Below are positions 14,698 through 24,481 of a DNA stretch of 42,477 nt, one piece after another. The translations under genes and the position numbers were made by a program. Each line of letters starts with the position of its first letter. Position 1 is the first letter of the stretch. The notes under the pieces are model-generated. The model saw only the letters and a program-made list of their open reading frames with translations. It did not search any database and was not told the DNA's origin. Origin of the DNA: VGLO01 sp964599285 (GTDB taxonomy: Bacteria; Patescibacteriota; Minisyncoccia; Minisyncoccales; Staskawiczbacteraceae); assembly GCA_964599285.1 (NCBI GenBank), contig CAZREI010000009.1, positions 1-42,477 on the forward strand, given 5' to 3'.

Positions 14698-17600
14698 ATG
14701 CCTATCTCAAAAAATAAAAAACTTTCCAAAGCCAAGGTTCCTCCTACAGAAAAACTGATTTCCAAAAAACAATCCCTGCCACCCGAGCAGCCTTCTTTCA
14801 GTCCAAAAGATGTCAGTATCAAGCCCCGCCAATCCCTCTTGTTGCCACCAATTCTCGCAAGTGCGGCCAAAGTTTTTTTTGCCTCCGGCGACGCTCTTTT
14901 GCACAAGCTCAACAAAGATATTATTTTGCAGTACCGTCGCCACACGGTTTCTTTTAATTTACTCTCACTGACGCAAGGGTTTTCATTATTCGCCCTGGTC
15001 ATGGCGGTGGGGCTGGTGCTGGGTACGATCTTTTTTGCAACTGGTGCCATCAACCCTTCGCTGGTCATCAAAGACGCCACCGTTGTTCAAACCTCGCAAG
15101 CCATCGCCGGCCAGCCTGTATCTTATACGGTCATCATCAAACGCAGTGCTATTGGCAAGAGCCAGCATTTTGTCCAGCTTCCCAAAGGCGCCAAACGTGT
15201 TTCTTTCAAAGCCATCAGCCAAGGCCAGGCGCGAACATTGGCAAAGATTGATGCGCAGGATTTCGCGCAAACAAACATAACCTCAACCCAGCGCCAGCAG
15301 TTGGCCGCTTCGGTTCAGCCTGCAAAAAATATTTTTGCCCGAGCCATGCGGGTGCTTTCGGCCAGCATTGATGATACGGTTTCGCAAGTCAGCGACATTG
15401 TTTCTTCTGCCACCAGTCCGGTCACCCAAACCAGTGATGCAAGCTTTGTGGACTTGTCGGCGCTTGCGCCGACACCGCGGAATGACGCGGAAATTAACCC
15501 TTCGACAAGCTCAGGGCAAGGCGGGGAACCACGCGGAAACGAAACGGAGATTGCCGCGCCCTCGGCCAGCTGGGCTGGCCAGGCCCGCTCAGCGGGCCGC
15601 AATGACGAAAGTGGGAATGTTGACAACGGCGGCGGCGCGGCCGCCGCCGCCTCGCCAAGCATCTTGCCAACCGACACTCCCACTGCCTCCACTGACGACA
15701 CTACTCCCTTTCTTTCTCCGACGTCAGACCAGTCCACTTCGTCCGCCAGTGAGATTGCCGCGTCTCCGACTCCTGTCGGGACTCGCAATGACGAGAACGA
15801 CTACGTCCAGGTTGATTACCAGCTCCCCGCTCCCACCATCAGTGCCAGGGACACCAACGAAGGTCAGCAGGTGACGATTTCCGCTCCCAGTGAAGACCCC
15901 CAGCATCCCCTGACCGATGTTGTTGCTTTCACCACCATCCCCGAAATTTTCAAGGTAGGCCAGGAAGACAAAATTAAAATCAAATGGAAAAACCAGGGCA
16001 ACCAGGAAGTATCTTTCCACGCCTACGACACCAACCACAACGGCAAGCTTGATTATGTTGAGTGGACCGTGCCGCACCTTTCCACCCAAACCTTTGACAT
16101 CATCTTCATCTCCAAGGCCTTTCAATTAGACACCGACCAAACTATCATCGCCGACATCTACGACACCGTCAGCAAACAAGATGGCAACTATGCCAGCATT
16201 GATAACGGGCAGTACGTCCGAGTTACGTTTGAACATACGCTGGGCAATCAGAATGACATCACGCTGGTTGCCAAGCCCACCAACCCGTTGTGGGTTTCCG
16301 GCATTGAAGTTTATCCGGTTTACACGGATAGCCAGGGCAACCAAACCGAAGGCAGTTTGCTTACGCCGGCGTCCGACGGCATCAATCCAACTTTTGACCA
16401 CATTGACCACGATGGCAAGTACCGGATTTTGCTGTCCAATCTGCAAACGCCCGCGGAAGTGTTTGATTTAAAAATTATTGGCGGCATAGATTTTGATTAC
16501 ATCGTTGACCCCACAACAAGAACTTGGGACGGCGGCGGAGGCGATAACAACTGGTCAACGGCGGCCAACTGGTCGGGCGACACGGTGCCGGCCACTACCG
16601 ACGCGGTACTTTTTGACGGTACCTCCACCAAAGATTGCACCATTGATAACGTGGGCACCTGGTCTGGCGGAGCGCTTACCACTAAATCCGGCTACACTGG
16701 TACCATCACCCAAAACGTCAATATTACCACCGATGATTTTGGTTTTGCCGACGGAACATGGACGCCAGCCACCGGTGTGACACTGGACATTGATGGCAGT
16801 TTTACGCTTTCCGGAGGAACCTTCACCGCGCCCGATGCTACCGGATCGTTCCTGGTAGCCAAAAGTTTTGCCCAATCAGGCTCACCAACATTTACAGCCA
16901 ACGGAGGGACGGTGACATTTGATGGTTCTGCTTCTATTGATAGCAGTATCGATGCTTCCGGGGTTACGTTTAGTAAAGTTATTTTGAATAGGTCTATTAA
17001 TAGTGGCAGTCCGATTACTTTTTCCATTATCAGTGGCACCACAATTCCTCTTGGAAATTCGCCAACCGTTACTATAAGTAATGTTGGTGGGAGTTATAAT
17101 TTTACCAATGGCGGTACCATTACCGCTGGTACCGGAACTTTAACAGTCAATGTTAACGGAACATTCACCAACAATGGAACCGTTACCGCCAACAGTATCA
17201 GCTCACTTGATTTTGGTGGCGACTTGACCAACAATGGAACTTTTTCAGCAACAGGGGCTACAACTTTTGATTTTGATGCAATTCAAGGCAGCAGAGGGCA
17301 CTTTACCAATAACGCCGGTGCGACGTTCAATTCAGGTGCCAGCCCCACGTTCGACATCGAAGGAAGTTTCATTGTCAGCTCCAGCTCTACATTTCCTGCC
17401 AACACTGCTTTAGTTATGGATGGTGCCCAAGGATCTTCTAATACTTCCATTGATGCTTCAGGCTATAGTTTTGCCAGCGTAACCATCAACCGTTCAACCG
17501 GTTCGGGAAGCACACTTACCCTAAGTATTGCCAGTGGCACGACCGCTAATCTGGGCAATTCACCCACCATTACGCTTAACTCCACGTTTGCTCCCTACAA

Positions 17601-20600
17601 CCTAACCAATAACGGGACCATGACCATGGGCACGGGAACGTTCACGGCAAACATAGGAAATAATTTTACCAACAACGGAACCGTTACCGCCAACAATCTT
17701 ACCGGTTGGTCCTTTAATGGAAATCTTGTAAATAATGGAACTATCAGTGCCACCGGCCTCGCAACCTTTAACTTTAGTCACTATAATGTTGGTGGCCAGT
17801 ATGCGGGGAGTTTTACCAATAATGCCGGCGGAACATTTTCTAGTGCCTCAAATCCGACCTTCACGGTTGAGGGAAGTTTTATAGTTAGCTCCAGTTCCAC
17901 TTTCCCAGCTAATACCAGTTTGACTATGGCTGGTAATGCGGTCAATGTGGATACGTCGCTGGACGCCTCCGGTTATACCTTTGCCACTCCCGTTACCATC
18001 AACCGCACCAACTCCGAAGACGGCACTCAAACTTTCACCATTGCCAGCGGCACGAGCATTAACTTGGGAAATTCGCCAACCATTACCGTAAATAACTCCG
18101 GACTTGGCGGGTACCACTTTACTAACAACGGGACAATCACGGTAGGAACCGGAACCCTGACAACCGTGGTCAAGGGCAACTTTACCAACACCGGCACCAT
18201 TACCGCCAACAGTATCACGGCTTGGTCATTTACCTACGGCAATTTTATTAACAGTGGAACGTTCAGCGCCACCGGTCTTTCAACTTTTGACTTTAATAAT
18301 CAAAGCGGCAATGGAGCAATACCGGGAAACTTTACCAACAACTCCGGTGCCACCTTTTCCAGTGCCGCAAATCCCACATTCACCGTAGCCGGCAGTTTCA
18401 TTGTAAGCTCCAGCTCCACCTTTCCCGCCAACGCCACGCTGACCATGGATGGAAGCGCGGTCAACGCGGATACATCCCTGGACGCCTCCGGCTATACCTT
18501 CGCCACTCCCGTTACCATCAACCGCACCAACTCCGAAGACGGCACCCAAACGTTTACCATCGCCAGCGGCACGAGCATTAACGTGGGAAATTCCGCAACC
18601 ATAACGGTAAATAATTCCGGGCTTGGCAACTACAATTTTACCAACAACGGCACCATCACCGCCGGCACAGGAACTTTAACAGCCACTATTAAGGGAAACT
18701 TTACCAATAACGTAACCATATCAACCGGCGCTTCAACGGTTAGTTTTAGTGGGACTGGTGAAAATTTTACCAATGCCGCAAGCTCTACGTTCACTTCTGC
18801 TTCCAATCCTGCTATTTCTATAAAAGGGAATTTGACTATCAATAGTAGCTCTACTTTTCCCGCGACACTTGGCAGTATCACGTTTAACGGAACGAGCGGG
18901 ACGCAAACTGTTAGTGCTTCCACCATCACCAATTGGGGGGATTTTAGCAAAACCGCCGGGTCGGGATTAACTTTGGCCAGTAACATGACCGTCAGCAGTG
19001 TCACCTTTTCCGGTGGCGATATTAATAATCCTGCATCTGCTTACACGATATTTGATAGCGGTAACTTTTCTCAAACTTCCACCGGAACGCTGGGTGGTGC
19101 AAATCTCACGATAGAATTTAATGGTACCGGCAACCAAACCATCAGCAAAACCGCCGGCACGTTTTCATCATTATTAAAAATAAATCGTCCTAGCGAAACT
19201 GCGGGCACTACCGCCAAACTGTTAACGGCTCTAACTACCACCGGAGGGTCCGCAACAACCACGGTCACCGCCGGAACGTTTTACCTTAATGGACAAAGCT
19301 TGACGAGTGGAGGAACACTTACCGTCCAAAGCGGAGGAACACTCCAACTTTTCGGCAACGAAGTTTCCGGCGGCACCGCGGTTTTAAATTCCGGTTCAAA
19401 TGTTATCTTTACCGGTAACGGTGATTCATCAGCCGATATCTATACCCTTACAAATGTAGCTGCTACTTTTTACAACGTTACCGTTAACAGCACCGACGGC
19501 GTTACTGATACCTTTCAGCTTGGTGCCGCTACGACCGTTAATAATAATGTAGTAGCCACCGCGGGGACCCTTAGTCTTAATGGAAACAACCTAAGTGTTT
19601 CCGGATCTTTTTCAATTCCCAACGGTTTTGTCCTGCAACTGCAAGGAGGAGAGACGGTTACCACACCAACCCTATCAAGCGGATCCACTGTCACTTACAC
19701 TGGCGGCACATTATCCGCCTATACTCTTAAAAACTGGACGTATAGCAACCTTACTATTAACAACGATCCTGCCGCCAATACCCTTGGCAATAATTTACTT
19801 ACCTACTGGAAATTTGATGAGTCTTCGGGAAATGGCGCTGATTCTTCGGGCAATGGGTATACGGCCACTGCCAACGCCATAACCTATTCAACCGATGTTC
19901 CAACGGTTAATTTTTCCGACAGCCACAGCTTCAGTTTTAATGGAAGCAGTTCTTATGTAACAGCCGCTCCTCCAGCGCCAACGTTACCATTTACCATCTC
20001 CTTTTGGATAAAACCAACCAGCTCAACGCCAATTGGTATTTTTGATTCGGCTCCCAGCGCCGCAAATACCTTTCGTAATTATCCCGCTGGAAATTTTGAA
20101 TGGTGGTCTGATAGCCCTGATGTTACCTTGGGGTTAACTGCCAATACTTGGCAATATGTAACATTGGCTTTTAGTTTTGGCACTAATCGTACCGTAAAGT
20201 ATTATCGTAACGGATCGTTGATTACCACGGCAACGGGAAGCACTTCAAGTACCTTTGCCTGGTCAAACCCAATCCGTATCGGAGATATTAATAGCGGCGG
20301 CGACGGACGTTACAATGGCCTTTTAGACGATTTTAGAATTTATAATCGTGCTTTAACCGCGTCAGAAGTAAGCTCTCTTGCAGGCGGTGATAATAGCAAC
20401 GGTCCCATTGCCGCTACGTTTAGTCTTCCGGCTAACCTTACGGTCAACGGGAACTTCACTATTACCGCAGGTACCGTAGACGCCGTTTCCGGTCAAAACT
20501 ACGGAATCAATCTTGCTGGAAATTGGTCAAACTCGGGAACTTTCACTGCTGAAAACGGAACCGTCACCCTTACTGGCACCAATCAAAAAATCTTTGGCAA

Positions 20601-23600
20601 CACCACTTTTTATAATTTGACCAAAGATATTTCCGCCGCTTCGGCCGACACACTGATGTTCCAAAACACCGACACCCAAACCATCGCAACCGGAGGACTG
20701 CTCTCCTATATTGGCGCCTCGGGGAAAGTGCTCACCTTAAGGTCATGTAACTCTTCGGGCACGCAGTCCGACGGCACCCAATGGAAACTGACCGTCAACG
20801 GAAGCTCATCGGTAACCTATGTTGATGTCAAAGACTCCGATGCTTCCGGAGGCAATTCCATTATTCCGACTCATTCCACCAACAGCTTAAACAACATCAA
20901 CTGGATTTTCAACAACGCTCCGGTATTTACCGGCGGCCCGTCCGACAACGGAGTTTTCTCCAGTCCAACCAACGTGGGCTCCGCTGTTGCGTTTACCGGC
21001 ACCGCCACCGATGAAGAATCAAACAACTACTATCTTGCCATTTGCAAAACCAACGCCATCAGCGCCAATGTCAATGCCGCCCCAACCTGCACCGGCGGAA
21101 ACTGGTGTATCTCATCTTCAACCGTTTCTGGCAACCAAGCTTCTTGCAATTACACCGCTCAAGCGGGGGACGCCCAAACCAACGCTTGGTACGCTTTTGT
21201 TTGCGACCATAACAATAACTCATTTTGCTCGCCGTCTAACCAGGGAATTGGTTCTGACGGATCGCCTTTTGAAGTTAATCACGCGCCAAGTTTTTCCGCG
21301 ACTTCCAACACTGGCGGCTACATCAAAGCCGGCAATACGGTCACGTTTACTTCCACAGCTTCTGATGCCGACACCGGCGACACTGTCGCGTTGTATGTTT
21401 GCAAAGTCAATGACTTTTCGGCTGGCGCTTGCGGAGGTGGAGGAGAATGGTGTCACTCCAGCGCCGGCGCATCCAACCCAAGTTGCAATTACACGGTACT
21501 GTCCGGCGATGGCGACGGCTCGCACACCTATTATGCCAATATTATCGACAGTCATAATTTTGGTTCTTCTGGCAACCCAATCTCACATACGTTCAATACC
21601 GATGTTACCAACCCAACCACCACCGACGATTACACACATGATGGCGTTTGGGTCAACTCTAACCAAACCATTACATTGACTCCCGCCGACGCCACCTCCG
21701 GCGTTGCGTCAACAAAATATTGCACTGATTCTGCAAATACTTGCGATCCTACCACAGGAACTTCATACACCAGCGCCGTTCCATTTACTACTGAAGGCAT
21801 TACCTACTTTAGATACGAATCCACGGACAACGCGGGCAACGTGCAAACCACGGTTTCAAGAACCATAAAACTTGATAAAACCAAACCAACTACCACTGAT
21901 GACTACGCTCACGATGGCGCTTGGGTTACTTCGGACCAAACCATTACGCTAACTCCCGCCGACGCCACTTCCAGCGTTGCATCAACCAAGTACTGCACTG
22001 ATTCTGCAAATACTTGCGATCCGACCACAGGAACTTCCTACACCAGCGCCGTTCCATTTACTACTGAAGGTATTACCTACTTTAGATACGAATCCACCGA
22101 CAACGCCGGCAATGTCCAGACTACGGTTTCGCGCGCGGTCAAAATTGACAAGACAAAACCCACCACCACCGATAGTTACGGCGCCAGTGACAACGTTTGG
22201 CAGACGACCGATCAATCAATTACGTTGACTCCTGCCGACGCCACTTCCAGCGTTGCATCAACCAAGTACTGCACTGATTCTGCAAACACCTGCGATCCAA
22301 CAACGGGAACTTCATACACCGGCGCCGTTCCATTTACTACGGAAGGCATCACCTACTTTAGATACGAATCCACCGACAACGCCGGCAATGTGCAAACGAC
22401 GGTTTCACGTACCGTCAAAATTGATAAAACCAAACCAACTACTACCGACGATTATGTAGCCAACGACAATGTCCCCCAAACCACCGCTCAAACTATTACG
22501 CTTACCCCGGCCGATGCCGTTTCCGGTGTTGCCGCAACCAGTTATTGCATTGACGCGTTTAACATTTGCAATCCGGTTTTGGGAACCGCCTACAGCGCGT
22601 CCGTAACCATTTCCACTATTGGCACCAGCTACTTCCGCTACGAATCTACCGACACTGCCGGCAACATTCAAGACACCGTTTCGCGCACCGTCATCATTTC
22701 TGCCGCGCCAACCCCGACCCCAACGCCCACCGGCGGAGGAGGAGGCAATCCGGTTACCATTACGTTTCCTGATAATCCCCAACCTCAAACTCATGCCCAG
22801 TGTGGTCCTCAAAGCCAGTGCGTCAGTGTTGCCGGCTCCGGATCAAATCAATGCCAGCTCAATACCGCCTACGCCGACAATTCCTTTTACTGCATCACCT
22901 TGCGCTACATTTGTAATTACATCAGCTGCTCCAGTGTCGGGGTGAATTTGACCCAGTGTCTTGCCAGTGCCGCTTGTTTGAATTTGCCTCCGACCCACAG
23001 CGAATGCAACAGCCAGCATCAGTGCGCCCTGGTAAATGCTCCTGGTATCAGCAGTTGCCAAGCCGACGCCGATTGCAGAGCCGTGCCATCGGTGACGGCT
23101 TCGCCAGTTGTTTCTCCTGCGTCTTCTCCGAATTCATCGCCCGCTACTTCACCAGCATCTTCTCCGGCTGCTTCAACGTTTCCCGCAGGGCCGACTTCAA
23201 CTTCAAATCCTTCCGGCTCTTCTGGACCCAATGCTTCCAATCCTCCCGGCCAAGTCAACGAACTGTTTCCTCCTCTACCTTCTTTAGTAACTCATCCAAT
23301 TGAAATTGTTGTCAGTGTCGCCGATGCTGTTTCAAAACGAGCCAACGCGTTGGCGCTTCAACTTGACCTGATCCCCGCCATCAAAGCCATTGCCAATATC
23401 GCCCAAAAAATCATGCAAAGTCCGTCGGGATTGGTGGTTACCAAAGTAGTCACCGCCACAGGATTGTTGATATCTTTGCTTGCCGCTGGCACGGATTTAT
23501 TTGCTTCGCCATTGTCTTTCCCAGAAATTTTCTTAATTCCTTTGCGGCTTTTCAGCTTGCTTTCATTTGCCTTTGGCACCAAAAAGCGCCATCGGCCATG

Positions 23601-24378
23601 GGGAACGGTGTATGATTCCCAAACTTTGCAACCGCTGGATCCGGCCTACGTAGTCTTGAAAAATATTCAAACCAATCAAATTACCACCGCCATCACTGAT
23701 GTTGATGGGCGCTATGGATTTTTGGCCGAACCCGGCCGGTACGTTATGATGGTCAGCAAAACTAACTACGCTTTTCCATCCCAGCATGAACAAGGCAGAA
23801 CCCGTGACCAGCTCTACGATAACCTATACTTTGGCCAAGAATTTTCGGTGCTAAAAGCCGGCGACGTGATTGTGGCCAACATTCCCATGGATCCGGTAAA
23901 CTTTAACTGGAACGAATTTGCCAAAAAGAATAGCCGCTTGATGAAATTTCACTCGCGATGGGATTTGGTTGCTCGGCGATTTTCTGACTGGTCGTTTGTG
24001 GTAGGATTTTTCATAGCAATCGTTGCTTTCCTGTTTGCTCCGTATCCTTACAACACCATTATTTTGGCGGGTTACTTGCTGATGTTACTTTTGCGAGTGC
24101 TGGGGGTAAAGCCAAAATCTTTTGGATACGTAACCGATGCCCTGACCGGTCAGCCGCTGTCGTTTGCCGTCATCAGAATTTTCCTGGCTGATGGCAATGT
24201 GGAGATTGGCCACAAAGTAGCCGACCAATACGGCCGGTACTACTGCCTGGTACCCAAGGGCCGGTATAAAGTTACCATTGAAAAACGCAACAGCGACGGG
24301 TCATATTCGCCAGTGCACGCCTACCCCGTAGTTGACGCGTCAAAGAGTGGGATTATTAAGGAGAAGTTTGAAGTTTAA
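14698..24378 (+). CDS. Giant modular surface protein 1
   Basis: 3226 aa from the ATG at 14698 (3243 aa if started at 14647). In order: a basic cytoplasmic head; one membrane segment (LFALVMAVGLVLGTIFF, about residues 95-115); a REP-derived low-complexity linker (about 258-370); a G8-like strand module (GGGGDNNWSTAANW, about 605); tandem ~170-residue Asn/Thr/Ser-rich beta repeats (about 742-1400); a LamG-like concanavalin fold (LLTYWKFDESSGNGADSSGN, about 1700-1900); Cys-bearing Ig-like modules (about 2078-2300); four ~91-residue repeats (TKPTTTDDY..., about 2303-2668); a Cys-rich module; a Ser/Pro linker; and two membrane regions each followed by a carboxypeptidase-regulatory-like beta domain (RPWGTVYDSQT, SFGYVTDALTG). 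A cell-surface adhesin or fibre is inferred. Regulation is unknown. Confidence 0.88.
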   Translation: MPISKNKKLSKAKVPPTEKLISKKQSLPPEQPSFSPKDVSIKPRQSLLLPPILASAAKVFFASGDALLHKLNKDIILQYRRHTVSFNLLSLTQGFSLFALVMAVGLVLGTIFFATGAINPSLVIKDATVVQTSQAIAGQPVSYTVIIKRSAIGKSQHFVQLPKGAKRVSFKAISQGQARTLAKIDAQDFAQTNITSTQRQQLAASVQPAKNIFARAMRVLSASIDDTVSQVSDIVSSATSPVTQTSDASFVDLSALAPTPRNDAEINPSTSSGQGGEPRGNETEIAAPSASWAGQARSAGRNDESGNVDNGGGAAAAASPSILPTDTPTASTDDTTPFLSPTSDQSTSSASEIAASPTPVGTRNDENDYVQVDYQLPAPTISARDTNEGQQVTISAPSEDPQHPLTDVVAFTTIPEIFKVGQEDKIKIKWKNQGNQEVSFHAYDTNHNGKLDYVEWTVPHLSTQTFDIIFISKAFQLDTDQTIIADIYDTVSKQDGNYASIDNGQYVRVTFEHTLGNQNDITLVAKPTNPLWVSGIEVYPVYTDSQGNQTEGSLLTPASDGINPTFDHIDHDGKYRILLSNLQTPAEVFDLKIIGGIDFDYIVDPTTRTWDGGGGDNNWSTAANWSGDTVPATTDAVLFDGTSTKDCTIDNVGTWSGGALTTKSGYTGTITQNVNITTDDFGFADGTWTPATGVTLDIDGSFTLSGGTFTAPDATGSFLVAKSFAQSGSPTFTANGGTVTFDGSASIDSSIDASGVTFSKVILNRSINSGSPITFSIISGTTIPLGNSPTVTISNVGGSYNFTNGGTITAGTGTLTVNVNGTFTNNGTVTANSISSLDFGGDLTNNGTFSATGATTFDFDAIQGSRGHFTNNAGATFNSGASPTFDIEGSFIVSSSSTFPANTALVMDGAQGSSNTSIDASGYSFASVTINRSTGSGSTLTLSIASGTTANLGNSPTITLNSTFAPYNLTNNGTMTMGTGTFTANIGNNFTNNGTVTANNLTGWSFNGNLVNNGTISATGLATFNFSHYNVGGQYAGSFTNNAGGTFSSASNPTFTVEGSFIVSSSSTFPANTSLTMAGNAVNVDTSLDASGYTFATPVTINRTNSEDGTQTFTIASGTSINLGNSPTITVNNSGLGGYHFTNNGTITVGTGTLTTVVKGNFTNTGTITANSITAWSFTYGNFINSGTFSATGLSTFDFNNQSGNGAIPGNFTNNSGATFSSAANPTFTVAGSFIVSSSSTFPANATLTMDGSAVNADTSLDASGYTFATPVTINRTNSEDGTQTFTIASGTSINVGNSATITVNNSGLGNYNFTNNGTITAGTGTLTATIKGNFTNNVTISTGASTVSFSGTGENFTNAASSTFTSASNPAISIKGNLTINSSSTFPATLGSITFNGTSGTQTVSASTITNWGDFSKTAGSGLTLASNMTVSSVTFSGGDINNPASAYTIFDSGNFSQTSTGTLGGANLTIEFNGTGNQTISKTAGTFSSLLKINRPSETAGTTAKLLTALTTTGGSATTTVTAGTFYLNGQSLTSGGTLTVQSGGTLQLFGNEVSGGTAVLNSGSNVIFTGNGDSSADIYTLTNVAATFYNVTVNSTDGVTDTFQLGAATTVNNNVVATAGTLSLNGNNLSVSGSFSIPNGFVLQLQGGETVTTPTLSSGSTVTYTGGTLSAYTLKNWTYSNLTINNDPAANTLGNNLLTYWKFDESSGNGADSSGNGYTATANAITYSTDVPTVNFSDSHSFSFNGSSSYVTAAPPAPTLPFTISFWIKPTSSTPIGIFDSAPSAANTFRNYPAGNFEWWSDSPDVTLGLTANTWQYVTLAFSFGTNRTVKYYRNGSLITTATGSTSSTFAWSNPIRIGDINSGGDGRYNGLLDDFRIYNRALTASEVSSLAGGDNSNGPIAATFSLPANLTVNGNFTITAGTVDAVSGQNYGINLAGNWSNSGTFTAENGTVTLTGTNQKIFGNTTFYNLTKDISAASADTLMFQNTDTQTIATGGLLSYIGASGKVLTLRSCNSSGTQSDGTQWKLTVNGSSSVTYVDVKDSDASGGNSIIPTHSTNSLNNINWIFNNAPVFTGGPSDNGVFSSPTNVGSAVAFTGTATDEESNNYYLAICKTNAISANVNAAPTCTGGNWCISSSTVSGNQASCNYTAQAGDAQTNAWYAFVCDHNNNSFCSPSNQGIGSDGSPFEVNHAPSFSATSNTGGYIKAGNTVTFTSTASDADTGDTVALYVCKVNDFSAGACGGGGEWCHSSAGASNPSCNYTVLSGDGDGSHTYYANIIDSHNFGSSGNPISHTFNTDVTNPTTTDDYTHDGVWVNSNQTITLTPADATSGVASTKYCTDSANTCDPTTGTSYTSAVPFTTEGITYFRYESTDNAGNVQTTVSRTIKLDKTKPTTTDDYAHDGAWVTSDQTITLTPADATSSVASTKYCTDSANTCDPTTGTSYTSAVPFTTEGITYFRYESTDNAGNVQTTVSRAVKIDKTKPTTTDSYGASDNVWQTTDQSITLTPADATSSVASTKYCTDSANTCDPTTGTSYTGAVPFTTEGITYFRYESTDNAGNVQTTVSRTVKIDKTKPTTTDDYVANDNVPQTTAQTITLTPADAVSGVAATSYCIDAFNICNPVLGTAYSASVTISTIGTSYFRYESTDTAGNIQDTVSRTVIISAAPTPTPTPTGGGGGNPVTITFPDNPQPQTHAQCGPQSQCVSVAGSGSNQCQLNTAYADNSFYCITLRYICNYISCSSVGVNLTQCLASAACLNLPPTHSECNSQHQCALVNAPGISSCQADADCRAVPSVTASPVVSPASSPNSSPATSPASSPAASTFPAGPTSTSNPSGSSGPNASNPPGQVNELFPPLPSLVTHPIEIVVSVADAVSKRANALALQLDLIPAIKAIANIAQKIMQSPSGLVVTKVVTATGLLISLLAAGTDLFASPLSFPEIFLIPLRLFSLLSFAFGTKKRHRPWGTVYDSQTLQPLDPAYVVLKNIQTNQITTAITDVDGRYGFLAEPGRYVMMVSKTNYAFPSQHEQGRTRDQLYDNLYFGQEFSVLKAGDVIVANIPMDPVNFNWNEFAKKNSRLMKFHSRWDLVARRFSDWSFVVGFFIAIVAFLFAPYPYNTIILAGYLLMLLLRVLGVKPKSFGYVTDALTGQPLSFAVIRIFLADGNVEIGHKVADQYGRYYCLVPKGRYKVTIEKRNSDGSYSPVHAYPVVDASKSGIIKEKFEV
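15470..15810 (+). repeat. REP sequences read as a protein linker
   Basis: Within giant protein 1, GGAATGACGCGG, CCTTCGACAAGCTCAGGGCA, CCGCTCAGCGGGCCGCAATG, a GGCGGCGGC/GCCGCCGCC palindrome (about 15627-15651) and GTCGGGACTCGCAATGACGA are intergenic-type repeats. They are translated in frame as RND, PSTSSGQ, SAGRNDES, GGGAAAAA and GTRNDEN. The result is a disordered linker between the membrane segment and the ectodomain. Confidence 0.75.
16920..18890 (+). repeat. Tandem ~510-bp coding repeats
   Basis: The anchor SFIVSSSSTFPAN is encoded at about 17362, 17872 and 18391, a spacing of 510-519 bp. A diverged unit follows (NLTINSSSTFPAT, about 18823). Units 2 and 3 are the most alike, sharing LDASGYTFATPVTINRTNSE exactly, which points to recent duplication or conversion. 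Confidence 0.85.
21605..22700 (+). repeat. Four tandem ~273-bp coding repeats
   Basis: Each unit begins PTTTDDY or PTTTDSY and contains QTITLTPADATS, KYCTDSANTCDP, TSYTSAVPFTTEGITYFRYE and STDNAGNVQTTVSR. The first three are nearly identical and the fourth diverges (SYCIDAFNICNP). The paired Cys in each unit suggest an internal disulphide. The pattern resembles the 'TDNAGN' Ig-like repeats of bacterial surface proteins. Confidence 0.85.
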
Positions 24379-24444
24379 CAATCGCGGAATGTACGCTGAT
24401 ATTAAACCTGTTCTGACATCCAAACCCAGAGTTTGTAATATGTA

Positions 24445-24473
24445 TTTACAATCGTCTAATAATCGTCTATAAT
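24445..24473 (+). promoter_or_regulatory. Promoter of fic gene, leaderless
   Basis: TTTACA (24445-24450), a 17-bp spacer, then TATAAT (24468-24473); the ATG is at 24482, 8 nt further. It overlaps direct repeats of the word AATCGTCTA. Close to consensus and one of the strongest promoters in the window. Confidence 0.75.
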
Positions 24474-24481
24474 ACGTCTAT

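Noticed and set aside
15315..15788. 157-codon minus-strand frame inside giant gene 1
   Set aside because: Its residues arise from the reverse reading of REP sequences and it has no start signals.
20987..21679. 230-codon alternate-frame reading inside giant gene 1
   Set aside because: Pro/Thr-rich shadow of the repeat-rich coding frame; such frames occur throughout both giant genes because of their biased codon use.
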